From Reyranella sp. (GTDB taxonomy: Bacteria; Pseudomonadota; Alphaproteobacteria; Reyranellales; Reyranellaceae), in NCBI RefSeq assembly GCF_017305915.1, contig NZ_JAFKJN010000016.1, positions 62,001 through 126,000 of the forward strand: a stretch of 64,000 nt of DNA, given 5' to 3'. Of this stretch, positions 1-10,305 are shown in pieces (the first letter of the stretch is position 1; every line of letters begins with the position of its first letter). Position numbers and translations under genes: made by a program. The notes below the pieces were generated by a model. It had not been told where the DNA came from, did no database searches, and saw nothing but the letters and a program-made list of their open reading frames with translations.

Positions 1-1073
1 CGGCCAACCGGCGGCGCGGTCGGACGGCTGAGCGCCGGCTGGCCGGTCTGGATCGGCCGGGTCATGTCGAGGTTGAGGTAGTTCGGCGCCGGCGCCTGCG
101 CCGCCAGCGCGGCGATGCCGGTGGCGACGACCGACACGCGCATGCGGCCCTGCATCGAGGCATCGAAGGTCGAGCCGAAGATGATGTTGGCGTCCTGGTC
201 GACTTCCTCGCGGATGCGGTTGGCCGCCTCGTCGACCTCGTGCAGCGTCATGTCGAGGCCGCCAGTGATGTTGATGAGCACGCCCTTGGCGCCCTTCATC
301 GAGTGATCTTCCAGCAGCGGGTTCGAGATGGCCGATTCGGCCGCGACGCGGGCGCGATCCGGACCCTCGGCCTCGCCGGTGCCCATCATCGCCTTGCCCA
401 TCTCGCCCATCACGGTGCGGATGTCGGCGAAGTCGAGATTGATCAGGCCGGGCATGACCATCAGGTCGGTGACGCCGCGCACGCCCATGTGCAGCACGTC
501 GTCGGCCATCTTGAAGGCGTCGGCGAAGGTCGTCTTCTCGTTGGCGATCTTGAACAGGTTCTGGTTCGGGATGACGATCAGGGTGTCGACCACCTTCTCG
601 AGCTCGGTGATGCCCTGCTCGGCCGACTGCATGCGGCGGCGGCCCTCGAAGTGGAACGGCTTGGTGACGACGCCGATGGTCAGGATGCCCTGCGCGCGCG
701 CCGCCTCGGCGATCACGGGCGCCGCACCGGTGCCGGTGCCGCCGCCCATGCCGGCGGTGACGAACACCATGTTGGCGCCGTCGAGCAGCTGCAGGATCTC
801 CGGCAGCGCTTCTTCGGCGGCCTGGCGGCCGACCTCGGGCCGCGCCCCGGCGCCGAGGCCCTGGGTGATGGTGATGCCGAGCTGGACGCGGCGGTCGGCG
901 AGCGACTGGCCGAGCGCCTGGGCGTCGGTATTGGCAACGATGAACTCCACGCCTTCCAGCGCGGCACTGATCATGTTGTTGACGGCGTTGCCGCCCGCGC
1001 CACCGACACCGACGACGGTGATGCGCGGCTTAATCTCGGACTCCTTCTGAGGGAGGCTGAGGTTGATGGTCAT
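1..1073 (-). CDS. ftsZ: Cell division protein FtsZ (3' end cut by window edge)
   Basis: FtsZ is the tubulin-like GTPase that polymerises into the cytokinetic Z-ring at midcell. The ATG is at 1073 and about 357 codons are visible before the window ends, so the C-terminal linker and the FtsA/ZipA-binding tail are missing. The N-terminal glycine-rich region [10 protein letters not shown] and the tubulin signature [10 protein letters not shown] (+ strand around 720-755) are both intact, as is the NTDAQAL segment. It is the last gene of the dcw cluster, 147 bp after ftsA. That gap is larger than any other in the cluster and probably holds its own promoter. Confidence 0.97.
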   Translation of the reverse strand, partial: MTINLSLPQKESEIKPRITVVGVGGAGGNAVNNMISAALEGVEFIVANTDAQALGQSLADRRVQLGITITQGLGAGARPEVGRQAAEEALPEILQLLDGANMVFVTAGMGGGTGTGAAPVIAEAARAQGILTIGVVTKPFHFEGRRRMQSAEQGITELEKVVDTLIVIPNQNLFKIANEKTTFADAFKMADDVLHMGVRGVTDLMVMPGLINLDFADIRTVMGEMGKAMMGTGEAEGPDRARVAAESAISNPLLEDHSMKGAKGVLINITGGLDMTLHEVDEAANRIREEVDQDANIIFGSTFDASMQGRMRVSVVATGIAALAAQAPAPNYLNLDMTRPIQTGQPALSRPTAPPVG

Positions 1074-1186
1074 ACGGCGCTCTCCACGCAAACGAGGGGG
1101 TTATCTGCTCGGAGCGGCAGCGTGAGCCTGTGTTTTGGGTAAGCCCTTACACTGCCACCGGCTTTTTCTTGGTTATCTCTACAGCC

Positions 1187-1209
1187 TGTGGGAATTGCCA
1201 CTTCCCACA
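1187..1209. promoter_or_regulatory. Inverted repeat in the ftsA-ftsZ intergenic region
   Basis: TGTGGGAA (1187-1194) and TTCCCACA (1202-1209) form perfect 8-bp arms around a 7-nt spacer, in the AT-richer gap just after the ftsA stop and upstream of ftsZ. It has no adjacent T-run in the direction of transcription, so an operator or mRNA hairpin is more likely than a terminator. The function is inferred from position only. Confidence 0.4.
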
Positions 1210-1220
1210 CAACATATTGC

Positions 1221-2456
1221 CTAAAAATTTTCCCTTATCCAACTGCCAATCCGCCCAATTCGACTCGAAGGCGCTTCGCTGACGGCGGGTTGCGCCTGGA
1301 CGACGACGTGATGCTGCTGCGCGAAGGCGAGCAGGCCCGCCGCCGCGGAAAAGGCCGGTCCGCCGGTCGAATCCGCGAGCCCGGCGAGGCGCAACGGCCC
1401 GCCGGTGCGTACTTTCTTGTTGAGGATCGCGCTCGCGACCTCGGGCACGCCGTCGAGCTGGCAGCCGCCGCCGACCAGAACGGCGCGGCCGCCGGCCAAC
1501 TTATCCACACCTGAGGCCTCGAGGCGGCTGCGCACCAGCTCGAACGTCTCCTCGACGCGCGGGCGAATGATTCCCACGAGAATCGACCGAGGGATGTGGT
1601 TGGGCCGGGTCCGGTCCTCCTCGCCGATCAGCGGCACGTCGATGATGTCGTACTCGTCGTTAGGCTTGGCGACGGCGCGGCCGATCTGCGTCTTCATGCG
1701 CTCGGCATGGGCGACCGGCGTGGAGAGGCCACGGGCGATGTCGCGGGTGACGTGCTCGCCGCCGACCGGGATCGAATCGACGTGGACGAGGTTGCCTTCA
1801 TAGAAGACGGCGATCGAGGTCGTGCCGCCGCCCATGTCGATCAGGGTGACGCCGAGGTCACGCTCGTCGGCAACCAGGGAGCTGAGGCCGGCGGCGTGGC
1901 TCGCCACCACCCGCTCCGAGATCTCGAGATGGGCGCGGCGAACGCAGACCTGGAGGTTGCGCATCGAGCCGCTGGCCGCGGTGACCAGGTGGACGTCGAC
2001 GCCCAGCCGCTCGCCGAACATGCCGCGGGCGTCGCGCACCGGCGTGCCGTCGACCGAGTAGCCGATCGCCGCCGAGTGGATGATGTCGCGGTCGGCGGTC
2101 TCGGCCGGGAGCGCGATGTGCTGCTGGACGCGGCGGACGTCGCGCTCGCCGATCTCGTGATGGCCGATCGCCACTTCGAGGTTCTGGTTGTGCGACGAGG
2201 GCGAGCCGCCGCTGACGCCGACGATGACCTCGCGGACATGCTCGCCGCACATCTCTTCCGCCGTCGACACCGCCGAGGAGATGGCGCGGGTCGCCGATTC
2301 CATGTCGACGATGTTGCCCGACCGCATGCCGAGCGCCGGCTGGTGACCGATGCCGACCACCCGCAGCCCCTGCCCGTCGACCCGGGCGACGAAGCAGACC
2401 ACCTTGCTGGTGCCGATATCGAGAGCGGCGATCACCCCGTTTCTTGTCTTAGCCAC
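1221..2456 (-). CDS. ftsA: Cell division protein FtsA
   Basis: FtsA is the actin-fold ATPase that tethers FtsZ filaments to the inner membrane and recruits the late divisome. The 411-residue product has the expected length. The N-terminal phosphate-1 motif ALDIGTSKV (about 11-19), the phosphate-2 region LIDMGGGTTS (about 208-217) and the adenosine motif VLVGGG (about 333-338) are all present. The extreme C-terminus RIGRIGSWIRENF forms the amphipathic membrane-targeting helix. It lies 39 bp downstream of ftsQ and is transcribed with the rest of the dcw cluster. Confidence 0.97.
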   Translation of the reverse strand: MAKTRNGVIAALDIGTSKVVCFVARVDGQGLRVVGIGHQPALGMRSGNIVDMESATRAISSAVSTAEEMCGEHVREVIVGVSGGSPSSHNQNLEVAIGHHEIGERDVRRVQQHIALPAETADRDIIHSAAIGYSVDGTPVRDARGMFGERLGVDVHLVTAASGSMRNLQVCVRRAHLEISERVVASHAAGLSSLVADERDLGVTLIDMGGGTTSIAVFYEGNLVHVDSIPVGGEHVTRDIARGLSTPVAHAERMKTQIGRAVAKPNDEYDIIDVPLIGEEDRTRPNHIPRSILVGIIRPRVEETFELVRSRLEASGVDKLAGGRAVLVGGGCQLDGVPEVASAILNKKVRTGGPLRLAGLADSTGGPAFSAAAGLLAFAQQHHVVVQAQPAVSEAPSSRIGRIGSWIRENF

Positions 2457-2495
2457 GATGTATCCCCGTGCTTGTACGCTTACGTTTCTGCGTTT

Positions 2496-3380
2496 CTAGA
2501 CAGGTCCGTTCGGCGGAGGGTCGCCGGCCGATGCCCGTTTCCTGAGATAGAGTTTGTCCGGCAGCCGCAGATCGACGACGCCGAACTCGCGCGACAGCAG
2601 TTTATCCGAAGCTTCGAGTTTGGCCATGCGCTGGAGAGCCGCGACCGCATCTTCTTCCGGCAACCAGATCTCGGTGTCGTTGGTCAGCACCAGATTCCAG
2701 CGGCGCTGGCCGACCCACACGGCGGCGCGCAGCTGGTTGGCGATGCTGGGCTCGTAGGCGAGCAGTAGCAGCAGCTCGCCGACATGCTCGGGCGCGCCTG
2801 GGCCGCCCAGCAGCAGCAGCTTCTCGGCGCCGGGCGGCATCCGGCTCGCCTTCACGGTGCGGCCGTTCTTGTCGATCAGCGTGTACTCGCTGCCGTTCTG
2901 CCAGATCGCGACGGCGCGGCGCTCCTTCAGCGTTACGTAAAGGGTGTCCGGCAGACGACGCTCGACGGTCGCGCTCGACACCCAGTCGATTGCCTCCAGT
3001 CGTTTGCGAGCCGCCTGCAGGTCGATGCCGAGCAGCGAATCGCCCGCCTGCACATTGAGTGCGGCCAGGATGGCGTCGCGCTCGACATACTCGCGGCCTT
3101 CGACCGTGACGTCGCTCAGCTTGAACGGCGTGATCGCCGCGATGACGGCGTGGAAGGCGCCATCGACCTGGGCCTGGGCCTCGACCAGCCAGCCCTGCTT
3201 CCACGCATACCAGCCGCCGCCGCCGCCGAGGCCGAGCAGCAGCACCGACAGCCCCAGCATCATCGGCTGGCGCCAGATCGGCCGGCCGATCTTCTTGATG
3301 GCCGCGCGCGTGCGGCGCTTGCGGCGATCGTAGTCTCGGCGCGGCGGCTGTCCCGGCTTGGTGGACGGCGCCTTGCTCAT
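2496..3380 (-). CDS. ftsQ: Cell division protein FtsQ
   Basis: FtsQ is a bitopic inner-membrane divisome scaffold that forms the FtsQLB subcomplex. From the ATG at 3380 it has 294 residues: a basic cytoplasmic tail, one transmembrane segment (MLGLSVLLLGLGGGGGWYAW), a POTRA domain beginning around VTVEGREYV, then the periplasmic FtsQ/DivIB beta-domain (LYVTLKERRAVAIWQ and following). An earlier ATG at 3410 would add ten residues and overlap ddl by 20 bp. The later start was preferred because it follows the ddl stop by 10 bp with a GAGCGAGA stretch upstream. The choice is not certain. Confidence 0.93.
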   Translation of the reverse strand: MSKAPSTKPGQPPRRDYDRRKRRTRAAIKKIGRPIWRQPMMLGLSVLLLGLGGGGGWYAWKQGWLVEAQAQVDGAFHAVIAAITPFKLSDVTVEGREYVERDAILAALNVQAGDSLLGIDLQAARKRLEAIDWVSSATVERRLPDTLYVTLKERRAVAIWQNGSEYTLIDKNGRTVKASRMPPGAEKLLLLGGPGAPEHVGELLLLLAYEPSIANQLRAAVWVGQRRWNLVLTNDTEIWLPEEDAVAALQRMAKLEASDKLLSREFGVVDLRLPDKLYLRKRASAGDPPPNGPV

Positions 3381-3390
3381 CGCATCTCGC

Positions 3391-4320
3391 TCATGAGGGC
3401 CGCCGCGCATGCTCGACCATCCAGGTCATGAGCTGCGACCACGAGATGCCCGCCCATTTGGCCTGCTCGGGCGCCAGCGACAAGGGCGTCATGCCGGGCT
3501 GGGTGTTGAGCTCGAGCACGACCAGGCCGTCGGTGCCGGGCTTGCTATCGTCCCAGCGCAGGTCGGCGCGCGTGAGGCCGGTGCAGCCCAGCGCCTGATG
3601 CGCCATCAGCGCCCATTCCTTGGCCTTTTCGTAGACCTCGGCCGGGATCGGCGCGGGCACCAGATGCTCGGTGACGCCATCGGTGTACTTGGCTTCGTAG
3701 TCGTAGAAGCGGGTGCGTGGGCGCAGCTCGGTCACCGCGACGGCCTTGTCGGCCATGATCGCAACGGTGAGCTCGCGACCGGGCACGAACTGCTCGATCA
3801 GGACTCTCTCACCGAACTGCGCTTCAGCCGCTTCCACGACGGACAGATTATCGCCTTCGCGAACGATGTGCACGCCGACACTCGATCCCTGGTCGATCGG
3901 CTTCACGACATAAGGCCGCGGCATCGGATCGCCCGATGCAAGAGAGCGCCGCTCGACGACCTTGCCGAGCGCGACGCGGATGCCGATCGAGGTGAAGACG
4001 TGCCGCGCCATCGGCTTGTCCATGGCGATCGCCGAGGCGAGCACGCCGGAATGCGTATAAGGCACCGCCAGGATCTCGAGCACGCCCTGGATGCAGCCAT
4101 CCTCGCCGTACTTGCCGTGCATTGCGTTGAACACGACATCGGGTCCGCCGCCGCCGGCCGGCCGCAGGAAATCGACCAGCGCCCGCAGGTCGCGCTTCAC
4201 GTCATACTCGATGACCGTGTGGCCGCCGTCGCGCAAGCCCTCGGCGCAGGCCTTGCCGCTGACCAGCGAGACCTCGCGCTCGGGCGACCAGCCGCCCATC
4301 AGCACCGCGACCGTGGTCAT
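3391..4320 (-). CDS. ddl: D-alanine--D-alanine ligase
   Basis: This ATP-grasp ligase makes the D-Ala-D-Ala dipeptide that MurF adds to the muropeptide precursor in the cytosol. The product is 309 residues, the normal DdlB length. Visible signatures are the N-terminal LMGGWSPEREVSL, the omega-loop region YDYEAKYTDGVTEH and the metal-binding ELNTQPGMTPLSL near the C-terminus. The ATG at 4320 overlaps the murB stop by 4 bp (ATGA). An upstream in-frame extension exists but lies inside murB and was discarded. Confidence 0.96.
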   Translation of the reverse strand: MTTVAVLMGGWSPEREVSLVSGKACAEGLRDGGHTVIEYDVKRDLRALVDFLRPAGGGGPDVVFNAMHGKYGEDGCIQGVLEILAVPYTHSGVLASAIAMDKPMARHVFTSIGIRVALGKVVERRSLASGDPMPRPYVVKPIDQGSSVGVHIVREGDNLSVVEAAEAQFGERVLIEQFVPGRELTVAIMADKAVAVTELRPRTRFYDYEAKYTDGVTEHLVPAPIPAEVYEKAKEWALMAHQALGCTGLTRADLRWDDSKPGTDGLVVLELNTQPGMTPLSLAPEQAKWAGISWSQLMTWMVEHARRPS

Positions 4321-5234
4321 TTCTTCTTCCCGAGGCGGCGGATTTCCCACTGCAGCAGGACGTCGGACTGCTTGAAGACGCGGCTGCGCACTTCCTCGCC
4401 CAGCGACTCGATGTCGGCCGCCGTGGCGTCGCCAAGATTGATCAGAAAGTTGCAATGCTTCTCGGAGACCTGGGCGTCGCCGATGCGCAGGCCGCGGCAG
4501 TCGGCGCGGTCGATCAGCTCCCACGCCTTGAGGTTCGGCGGGTTCGCGAAGGTCGAGCCGCCGGTGCGGCTGCGCGGCTGGGTCTCGGCCCGCGCCGAAT
4601 CGATCTCGGCGATGCGCTGCGCGATGGTCACCTGGTCGCCCGGCGTCGCGCGCAATCTAGCCGACGTAAAAATCCAGTCTTCCGGCGCCTTGCTGTGGCG
4701 GTAGCTGAGGCCGAGCTCGGCCGGCGTCACGGTGCGGATGGCACCCTTGCGATCGACGGCCTCGGCCGAGATCAGCACGTCCACCAACTCGCTGCCATAG
4801 GCGCCGGCATTGGTCGGGAAGGCGCCGCCGATCGTGCCGGGGATGCCGCTCAGGAACTCCAGCCCCGCCAGCGAATGATCGCGCGCGGTCAGGGCGACGT
4901 TGAGGTCGAGCGCGCCGGCGCCGGCCACGACCTCCGTCCCTTCAACCGCGATGCCGGTGAAGCCGCGCATCAGACGGATCACCACACCTTTGATGCCGCC
5001 GTCGCGCACCAGCAGGTTGGAGCCCACGCCCAGCACCGTCACCGGAACATCGGCCGGCAAGGCCTTGAGAAACGCCGCCAAATCCTCGGCGTCGGCCGGC
5101 CGAAACAGGATCTCGGCCGGACCGCCGGTGCGGAACCAGGTCTGCGCGCCGAGCGGCGCATCGGCCGTCAGTCGGCCACGCGGCTTGACCAGCCGGTCGA
5201 TCAGATGCGCATGGGACGATTCGAGCGCCATCAT
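4317..5234 (-). CDS. murB: UDP-N-acetylenolpyruvoylglucosamine reductase
   Basis: MurB is the FAD enzyme that reduces UDP-GlcNAc-enolpyruvate to UDP-MurNAc with NADPH. The 305-residue protein carries the FAD-binding signature [15 protein letters not shown], the [18 protein letters not shown] segment with the catalytic region, and the type-II C-terminal [10 protein letters not shown]. It starts at ATG 5234, overlapping the murC stop by ATGA. The reading frame stays open far upstream, but that stretch is a shadow of murC. Confidence 0.96.
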   Translation of the reverse strand: MMALESSHAHLIDRLVKPRGRLTADAPLGAQTWFRTGGPAEILFRPADAEDLAAFLKALPADVPVTVLGVGSNLLVRDGGIKGVVIRLMRGFTGIAVEGTEVVAGAGALDLNVALTARDHSLAGLEFLSGIPGTIGGAFPTNAGAYGSELVDVLISAEAVDRKGAIRTVTPAELGLSYRHSKAPEDWIFTSARLRATPGDQVTIAQRIAEIDSARAETQPRSRTGGSTFANPPNLKAWELIDRADCRGLRIGDAQVSEKHCNFLINLGDATAADIESLGEEVRSRVFKQSDVLLQWEIRRLGKKK

Positions 5235-6700
5235 GCCGCGGTCCCGGGATCGTTGCCGTTGGCAATCGCGCGCGGACCGGCCTGCTCGGACGCGATCTGC
5301 TGCAACTGGCCCGGCAGCGCGTGCGCCCAGGCCGTAATGTTGCCGGCGCCAAGGCAGACGACAACATCGCCGGGCCGTGCGATTTGCCAGATCAACCCCG
5401 GCAGCTCGCCCGGGCTCTGCAGTGCGTGCACGTCGCGATGGCCGGCCTTGCTCACCAGGCCGACCAGCATGTCGCGATTGACGCCCTCGATCGGCGCCTC
5501 GCCGGCGGCATAGACGTCGGCAACCAGAACAGTGTCGGCATCGACAAAGCACGCCGCGAACTCGTTCTTGAGCGAGCCAAGGCGCGTGTAGCGGTGCGGC
5601 TGCATGACGGCGATCACGCGACCGGTGCCGCCATAGCTCTGGCGCGCGGCGCGCAGGGTGGCGGCGATCTCCACCGGATGGTGGCCGTAGTCGTCGATCA
5701 CGGTGATGCCGTGCGCCTCGCCGGTCTTGGTGAAGCGGCGCTTCACGCCGGCGAAGCCCGACAGGGCCCGGCGGATGGTCTCGTCGGGCAGGCCCATCTC
5801 GGCGGCCACGGCGACGGCGGCCAGCGCGTTCAGGACATTGTGCTGACCGAACATCGGCAGGCGCAAGTCGACGATGGTGCGCGAGCTGTTGGTGGCGCGG
5901 TTGGCGACCTGGACGTCGAAGTCGGCGCCGCCGCGGTCGAGCTTGAGGTTGAGCGCACGGACGTCGGCGTTCACCCCCAGGCCGTAGGTGACGATGCGCC
6001 GGTCGGCGACCCGCGGGATCAGCGCCTGGACCTCGGGATGGTCGGCGCACAGTACGGCGAAGCCGTAGAACGGGATGTTTTCCACAAAGCGGACGAAGGC
6101 GTCGCGCAGGGCGTCGAAGGTGCCGTAGTGGTCGAGATGCTCGGGATCGACGTTGGTGACGATGGCGATGGTCGCCGGCAGGCGCAGGAACGAGCCATCG
6201 GATTCGTCCGATTCGACCACCATCCAGTCGCCGCTGCCGATCCGGGCGTTGGTGCCGTAGGCGTTGATGATGCCGCCGTTGATCACCGTCGGGTCGAGCC
6301 CGCCGGCGTCGAGCATCGAGGCGACCATCGAGGTCGTGGTGGTCTTGCCGTGCGTGCCGCCGACCGCGATCGACCATTTGAGCCGCATCAGCTCGCCCAG
6401 CATCTCGGCGCGGCGCACCACCGGCACGAAGCGGGCGCGCGCCGCCAGGACCTCGGGATTGTCCTTCTTGACGGCCGACGAGACGACGATGACCTGGGCG
6501 TTGCCGACATTGTCGGCGCGATGACCGATATGGACCTTGATCCCGAGATCGGCGAGACGGCGCGTGTTGGCGCCGTCGGCGAGGTCGCTGCCCTGCACCT
6601 TGTAGCCGAGATTGTGCAGGACCTCGGCGATGCCCGACATGCCGATGCCGCCGATACCGACGAAATGGATGAGACCGATATCCAGCGGTAGCGCCCTCAT
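5231..6700 (-). CDS. murC: UDP-N-acetylmuramate--L-alanine ligase
   Basis: MurC ligates L-Ala to UDP-MurNAc, the first amino-acid addition in peptidoglycan precursor synthesis. The 489-residue product begins with the Rossmann motif [20 protein letters not shown], then the ATP-binding loop [10 protein letters not shown] and the Mur-ligase central domain ([23 protein letters not shown]), and ends with the C-terminal domain containing [10 protein letters not shown]. The ATG at 6700 overlaps the murG stop by 4 bp. The length and all motifs are typical. Confidence 0.97.
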   Translation of the reverse strand: MRALPLDIGLIHFVGIGGIGMSGIAEVLHNLGYKVQGSDLADGANTRRLADLGIKVHIGHRADNVGNAQVIVVSSAVKKDNPEVLAARARFVPVVRRAEMLGELMRLKWSIAVGGTHGKTTTTSMVASMLDAGGLDPTVINGGIINAYGTNARIGSGDWMVVESDESDGSFLRLPATIAIVTNVDPEHLDHYGTFDALRDAFVRFVENIPFYGFAVLCADHPEVQALIPRVADRRIVTYGLGVNADVRALNLKLDRGGADFDVQVANRATNSSRTIVDLRLPMFGQHNVLNALAAVAVAAEMGLPDETIRRALSGFAGVKRRFTKTGEAHGITVIDDYGHHPVEIAATLRAARQSYGGTGRVIAVMQPHRYTRLGSLKNEFAACFVDADTVLVADVYAAGEAPIEGVNRDMLVGLVSKAGHRDVHALQSPGELPGLIWQIARPGDVVVCLGAGNITAWAHALPGQLQQIASEQAGPRAIANGNDPGTAA

Positions 6701-7791
6701 GCGGCGACTCCTATGACCAAATCTGCAAGACGTGACGCAGCATCCGGCCGGCCGGCGGCGCGCGCGGCGGCAGCCATGACGGACATGCGCTCGGGCGCCT
6801 CGAACAGCGCGCGAAGATGGCCGGCGAGAGCCGGCGCGGTGAATTCGGCATGCGGGATGACGATGCAGGCGCCGGCGGCCTCGAAGGCGCGGGCGTTGGC
6901 GGTCTGATGGTCGTCCGCGGCGTAGGGATAAGGAACCAGGATCGAGGGCCGGCCGATGGTGGCGAGCTCGGCGACCGTCGAGGCGCCGGAGCGGCCGATC
7001 ACCAGGTGCGCGCCGGCGAGCCGCTGCGGCAGGTCGGCGAAGAACGGCGCCAGCTCGGCCACGATGTTGGCCTTCTCGTAGCGGGCGCGGACCTTTTCGA
7101 GATCCTCGGGCCGGCACTGCTGCACGATGCGCAACCGCGCCCGCATGGCCTGCGGCAGCGACAGGATCGCCTCGGGAATGACCTGGCTGAACGACGCGGC
7201 ACCCTGGCTGCCGCCGAACGCCAGCAGGTCGATCACGCGATCCGGGCCGGGCGCGCGATAGGTGCTGCCGCGCAGGGCGCGGACCGGCTCGCGCACCGGA
7301 TTGCCGACCAGATACGCGCGGTCGTCGACGAAGCGCGTGCGGGCAAAGGAGGTCGCGACCTTGGACACGCCGCCCAACACCAGGCGATTGGCCCTGCCCA
7401 GCACGGCGTTCTGCTCGTGCACCATCGCCGGCATGCGGCGCAGGCGGGCCGCGATCATGGTGGGGACGGACGCGTAGCCGCCGAAACCCACCACCGCGGC
7501 GGGAGAGAGGCGGCCGAGCGCGCGCCAGGCGTCGAACAGGCCGAGGCCAAGCAGCAGCAGCGCCTGCAGGCGCTTCGCCAGCGAGCCTGAGGGGCTGGCG
7601 GAATGGATGTAGTGGATCGGCCGGCGCGCCAGCGCGCCCTGCCATTGCCGGCCGCGCGAATCGGTGACCAGCGCGAACGGCACGCCGCGCGCCTCGAGCT
7701 CGCCCGCCAGCGCCTCGGCGGGGAACACATGCCCGCCGGTGCCGCCGGTCGCCAGGACGACTAGCTTGGAGATGGGCGGGCGTTCGGCCAT
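6697..7791 (-). CDS. murG: UDP-N-acetylglucosamine--MurNAc-pentapeptide transferase (lipid II synthase)
   Basis: MurG is the peripheral inner-membrane GT-B glycosyltransferase that adds GlcNAc to lipid I to form lipid II. The 364-residue product has the N-terminal glycine loop [15 protein letters not shown], a central G-loop ([12 protein letters not shown]) and the donor-site segment [11 protein letters not shown]. The ATG at 7791 overlaps the last base of the ftsW TGA (TGATG), which fixes the start. The long in-frame extension upstream is a shadow of ftsW. Confidence 0.97.
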   Translation of the reverse strand: MAERPPISKLVVLATGGTGGHVFPAEALAGELEARGVPFALVTDSRGRQWQGALARRPIHYIHSASPSGSLAKRLQALLLLGLGLFDAWRALGRLSPAAVVGFGGYASVPTMIAARLRRMPAMVHEQNAVLGRANRLVLGGVSKVATSFARTRFVDDRAYLVGNPVREPVRALRGSTYRAPGPDRVIDLLAFGGSQGAASFSQVIPEAILSLPQAMRARLRIVQQCRPEDLEKVRARYEKANIVAELAPFFADLPQRLAGAHLVIGRSGASTVAELATIGRPSILVPYPYAADDHQTANARAFEAAGACIVIPHAEFTAPALAGHLRALFEAPERMSVMAAAARAAGRPDAASRLADLVIGVAA

Positions 7792-8918
7792 CACACCGCC
7801 TCTCTGAGGCCGGCATGCTCGCGGGTCAACGACAGCATCATGCCGACGCAGATCGCCATCGCCAGCGCCGACGAGCCGCCATAGGAGATGAACGGCAGGG
7901 TCATGCCCTTGGCGGGGATGAGCTGGATGGTCGAGGCCATGTTGATCGCCGCCTGCAGGCCGAACTGCACGCCGAGGCCGGTGCCGGCCAGGGTGATGAA
8001 CAGGCTGGTCTCCTTGGAGGCGCGCGACAGCGCCCGCAGGGTGACGAAGGCGAACAGGGCCAGGATCAGCAGGCAGACGATGAGGCCGAACTCCTCGCCC
8101 GCCACCGCCATCACGAAGTCGGTGTGGGCGTCGGGGAGCTGCGCCTTGACGGTGCCCTCGCCCGGGCCGCGGCCGAACAGCGAGCCGTTCTGGAAGGCCT
8201 CGAGCGCGGTGTTGACCTGGTAGTTGTCGCCCGACGACGGGTCGAGGAAGCGGTCGAAGCGGCTGCGCACGTGGTTGAAGGTGAAGTAGGCACCGACCAT
8301 CGCCGCCGCGCCGCCGAGCACGCCGAAGCCCGCCACCCACATCGGCAGGCCGACGACGAAGAGCTGCGCCGCCCACACCGCGGCGACGACGATGCTCATG
8401 CCGAGGTCGGGCTGCAGGATCAGCAGCCCCAGCACGCCGCCGACCAGCAGGGTGCAGAGGAAGTAGCCCGGCATGCGCCGCTCGACCCGGCTCTGCGCCA
8501 GCAGCCAGGCCGAGATCACCGCCAGGCTGGGCTTCACGAACTCCGACGGCTGCACGCTCGACAGGCCCGGAACCGAGATCCAGCGCCGCGCGCCCTTGAT
8601 CTCGACGCCGATCACGAAGGTCGCGGCGAGCAGCACGACGCTGCCGCAGAACACCAGCAGCGCCAGTCGCCGGATATGACGCGGCGAGGCGAGCGAGATG
8701 CCGAGCATCAAGGCCAGCGCCAGAGGCAGGAACAGGAACTGGCGCTTGGCGAACATGAAGGAGTCGGCGCCGATGCGTTCGGCCGCCGGCGGCGACGCCG
8801 CCAAGGTCAGCATCACGCCGAACGCCATGATCGCCAGGATCGCACCGAGCGCCCAGCGGTCGACCGTCCACCACCATTGCCCGATCAGGCTGCGGTCGTC
8901 GCGCGGAACCTGGATCAT
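7791..8918 (-). CDS. ftsW: Peptidoglycan glycosyltransferase FtsW (SEDS family)
   Basis: FtsW polymerises lipid II into septal glycan strands together with FtsI. The 375-residue polytopic protein shows about ten hydrophobic segments and SEDS-family signatures: [18 protein letters not shown] after the fourth helix, [20 protein letters not shown], and the C-terminal [18 protein letters not shown]. The start ATG at 8918 overlaps the murD stop (ATGA), so murD, ftsW and murG are translationally coupled. Confidence 0.97.
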   Translation of the reverse strand: MIQVPRDDRSLIGQWWWTVDRWALGAILAIMAFGVMLTLAASPPAAERIGADSFMFAKRQFLFLPLALALMLGISLASPRHIRRLALLVFCGSVVLLAATFVIGVEIKGARRWISVPGLSSVQPSEFVKPSLAVISAWLLAQSRVERRMPGYFLCTLLVGGVLGLLILQPDLGMSIVVAAVWAAQLFVVGLPMWVAGFGVLGGAAAMVGAYFTFNHVRSRFDRFLDPSSGDNYQVNTALEAFQNGSLFGRGPGEGTVKAQLPDAHTDFVMAVAGEEFGLIVCLLILALFAFVTLRALSRASKETSLFITLAGTGLGVQFGLQAAINMASTIQLIPAKGMTLPFISYGGSSALAMAICVGMMLSLTREHAGLREAV

Positions 8919-10303
8919 GCCGCTCTCCCCACCGTCTCGGCGCCCGGCAGGGCGCGCGCCATCGCGCGAAAGGCATCGCCGCGATGCTCATAGCTCTTCC
9001 ACTGGTCCCACGAGGCGCAGGCCGGCGACAGCAGCACCACCGCGGGCTCAGTCGCCTCGGCTTGCGCGCGGGCGTGAGCGGCGTTCAGCGCCGACTGCAG
9101 GTCGCCGCAGCGCTCGAACGGCAGCTTGCCCGCGAGCTGGGTCGCGAACAGGTCGGAGGCCTCGCCGATCAGGAAGGCATGGCGGATACGGTCGAAGTAT
9201 GGTTCGAGCGGTGCCACGCCGCCCTCCTTCGCCTGGCCGCCGATGATCCAGTAGATGTTGCGGTAGGACGAGAGCGCACGCGCCGCGGCATCGGCGTTGG
9301 TCGCCTTGCTGTCGTTGACGTAGGTCACCCTGCCCAGCGCCGCGACCCGCTCCTGGCGGTGCGGCAGGCCGGGATAGCTCTCGAGTCCGCCAAGGATCGC
9401 CTCGCGCCCGATCTGCAGCCAGCGGCAGGCCGCCCAGGCGCAGGCCGCATTCTGCGCGTTGTGATCGCCCGGCAGGGTGGCGACGTTGGCGAAGTTGGCG
9501 AGATAGCCGTCGGCATCGATCAGCGTGCCGGCACGGAACGAGATGCCCGCGGCGATCGGCCGATCGAGCGCCACCGGCACGGCGCCGATGCGCGGCCGCT
9601 TGGACACCTTGTCGAACATGGCGCGCGAATAGTCGTCGTCGACGCCCATCACGGCGCAGTCGCCCTCGCGCTGGCGATCGAAGATGTGCTCCTTGGCGGC
9701 GACATAGCCCGCCATGTCGCCGTGGCGATCGATATGGTCGGGCGTGATGTTGAGCCACACCGCGACATGGGCGCGGAAGGTCGCGAGCAATTCGAGCTGG
9801 TAGGACGAGAGCTCCAGCACGTAGATGCCGTCGCGGCCGAGCGGCGCCAGGTCGAGCGCGCCGCGGCCAATATTGCCGCCAACCTCGCAGGCCGCGCCGG
9901 CCTTCTCGAGGATGTGGCCGATCAGCGCCGTGGTGGTCGACTTGCCGTTGGTGCCGGTGACGGCGACATAGCGGTTATTCGGCTGGGCACGGGCCAGCAA
10001 TTCGACGTCGCAGATCAGCGGCTTGCCGGCCGCGCGCGCCGCAGCGGCCACCGGGTGCGGCTTGGGCAGCAGGTTGGGAATGCCGGGGCTGATGACCAGC
10101 GCGGTGACCTTGCTCCAGTCGATGGTGGCGGGCTCGACCAGCTTGGCGCCGATCTTCGCAGCCTGATCGCGCGACGCCTCGTTGTCGTCCCAGGCGACGC
10201 AGTCGATCCCCGCGGCCACCAGGGCGCGCACCGTGGTCAGCCCGGAGCGCGCCAGCCCCAGCACCACGTACGACGAACCCTCGAGGACGGAGAGATCGAT
10301 CAT
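8915..10303 (-). CDS. murD: UDP-N-acetylmuramoyl-L-alanine--D-glutamate ligase
   Basis: MurD adds D-Glu to UDP-MurNAc-L-Ala. The 462-residue protein begins MIDLSVLEGSSYVVLGLARSG (Rossmann-like domain 1). It continues with the ATP loop VTGTNGKSTTTALIGHIL, the central-domain motifs NITPDHIDRH and YVNDSKATNADA, and the C-terminal Mur ligase domain. The ATG at 10303 lies 2 bp after the mraY stop. The in-frame region further upstream is a shadow of mraY. Confidence 0.97.
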   Translation of the reverse strand: MIDLSVLEGSSYVVLGLARSGLTTVRALVAAGIDCVAWDDNEASRDQAAKIGAKLVEPATIDWSKVTALVISPGIPNLLPKPHPVAAAARAAGKPLICDVELLARAQPNNRYVAVTGTNGKSTTTALIGHILEKAGAACEVGGNIGRGALDLAPLGRDGIYVLELSSYQLELLATFRAHVAVWLNITPDHIDRHGDMAGYVAAKEHIFDRQREGDCAVMGVDDDYSRAMFDKVSKRPRIGAVPVALDRPIAAGISFRAGTLIDADGYLANFANVATLPGDHNAQNAACAWAACRWLQIGREAILGGLESYPGLPHRQERVAALGRVTYVNDSKATNADAAARALSSYRNIYWIIGGQAKEGGVAPLEPYFDRIRHAFLIGEASDLFATQLAGKLPFERCGDLQSALNAAHARAQAEATEPAVVLLSPACASWDQWKSYEHRGDAFRAMARALPGAETVGRAA

Positions 10304-10305
10304 CG

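Noticed and set aside
1596..2768. 390-codon plus-strand ORF opposite ftsA and ftsQ
   Set aside because: It is a high-GC shadow of ftsA/ftsQ with His/Asp/Arg-rich, low-complexity composition and no family signal.
7792..8991. N-terminal extensions of murG (and likewise of murC, murB, murD) in long open frames
   Set aside because: The extra sequence is the shadow of the upstream dcw gene, and each true start is fixed by an ATGA or TGATG overlap.
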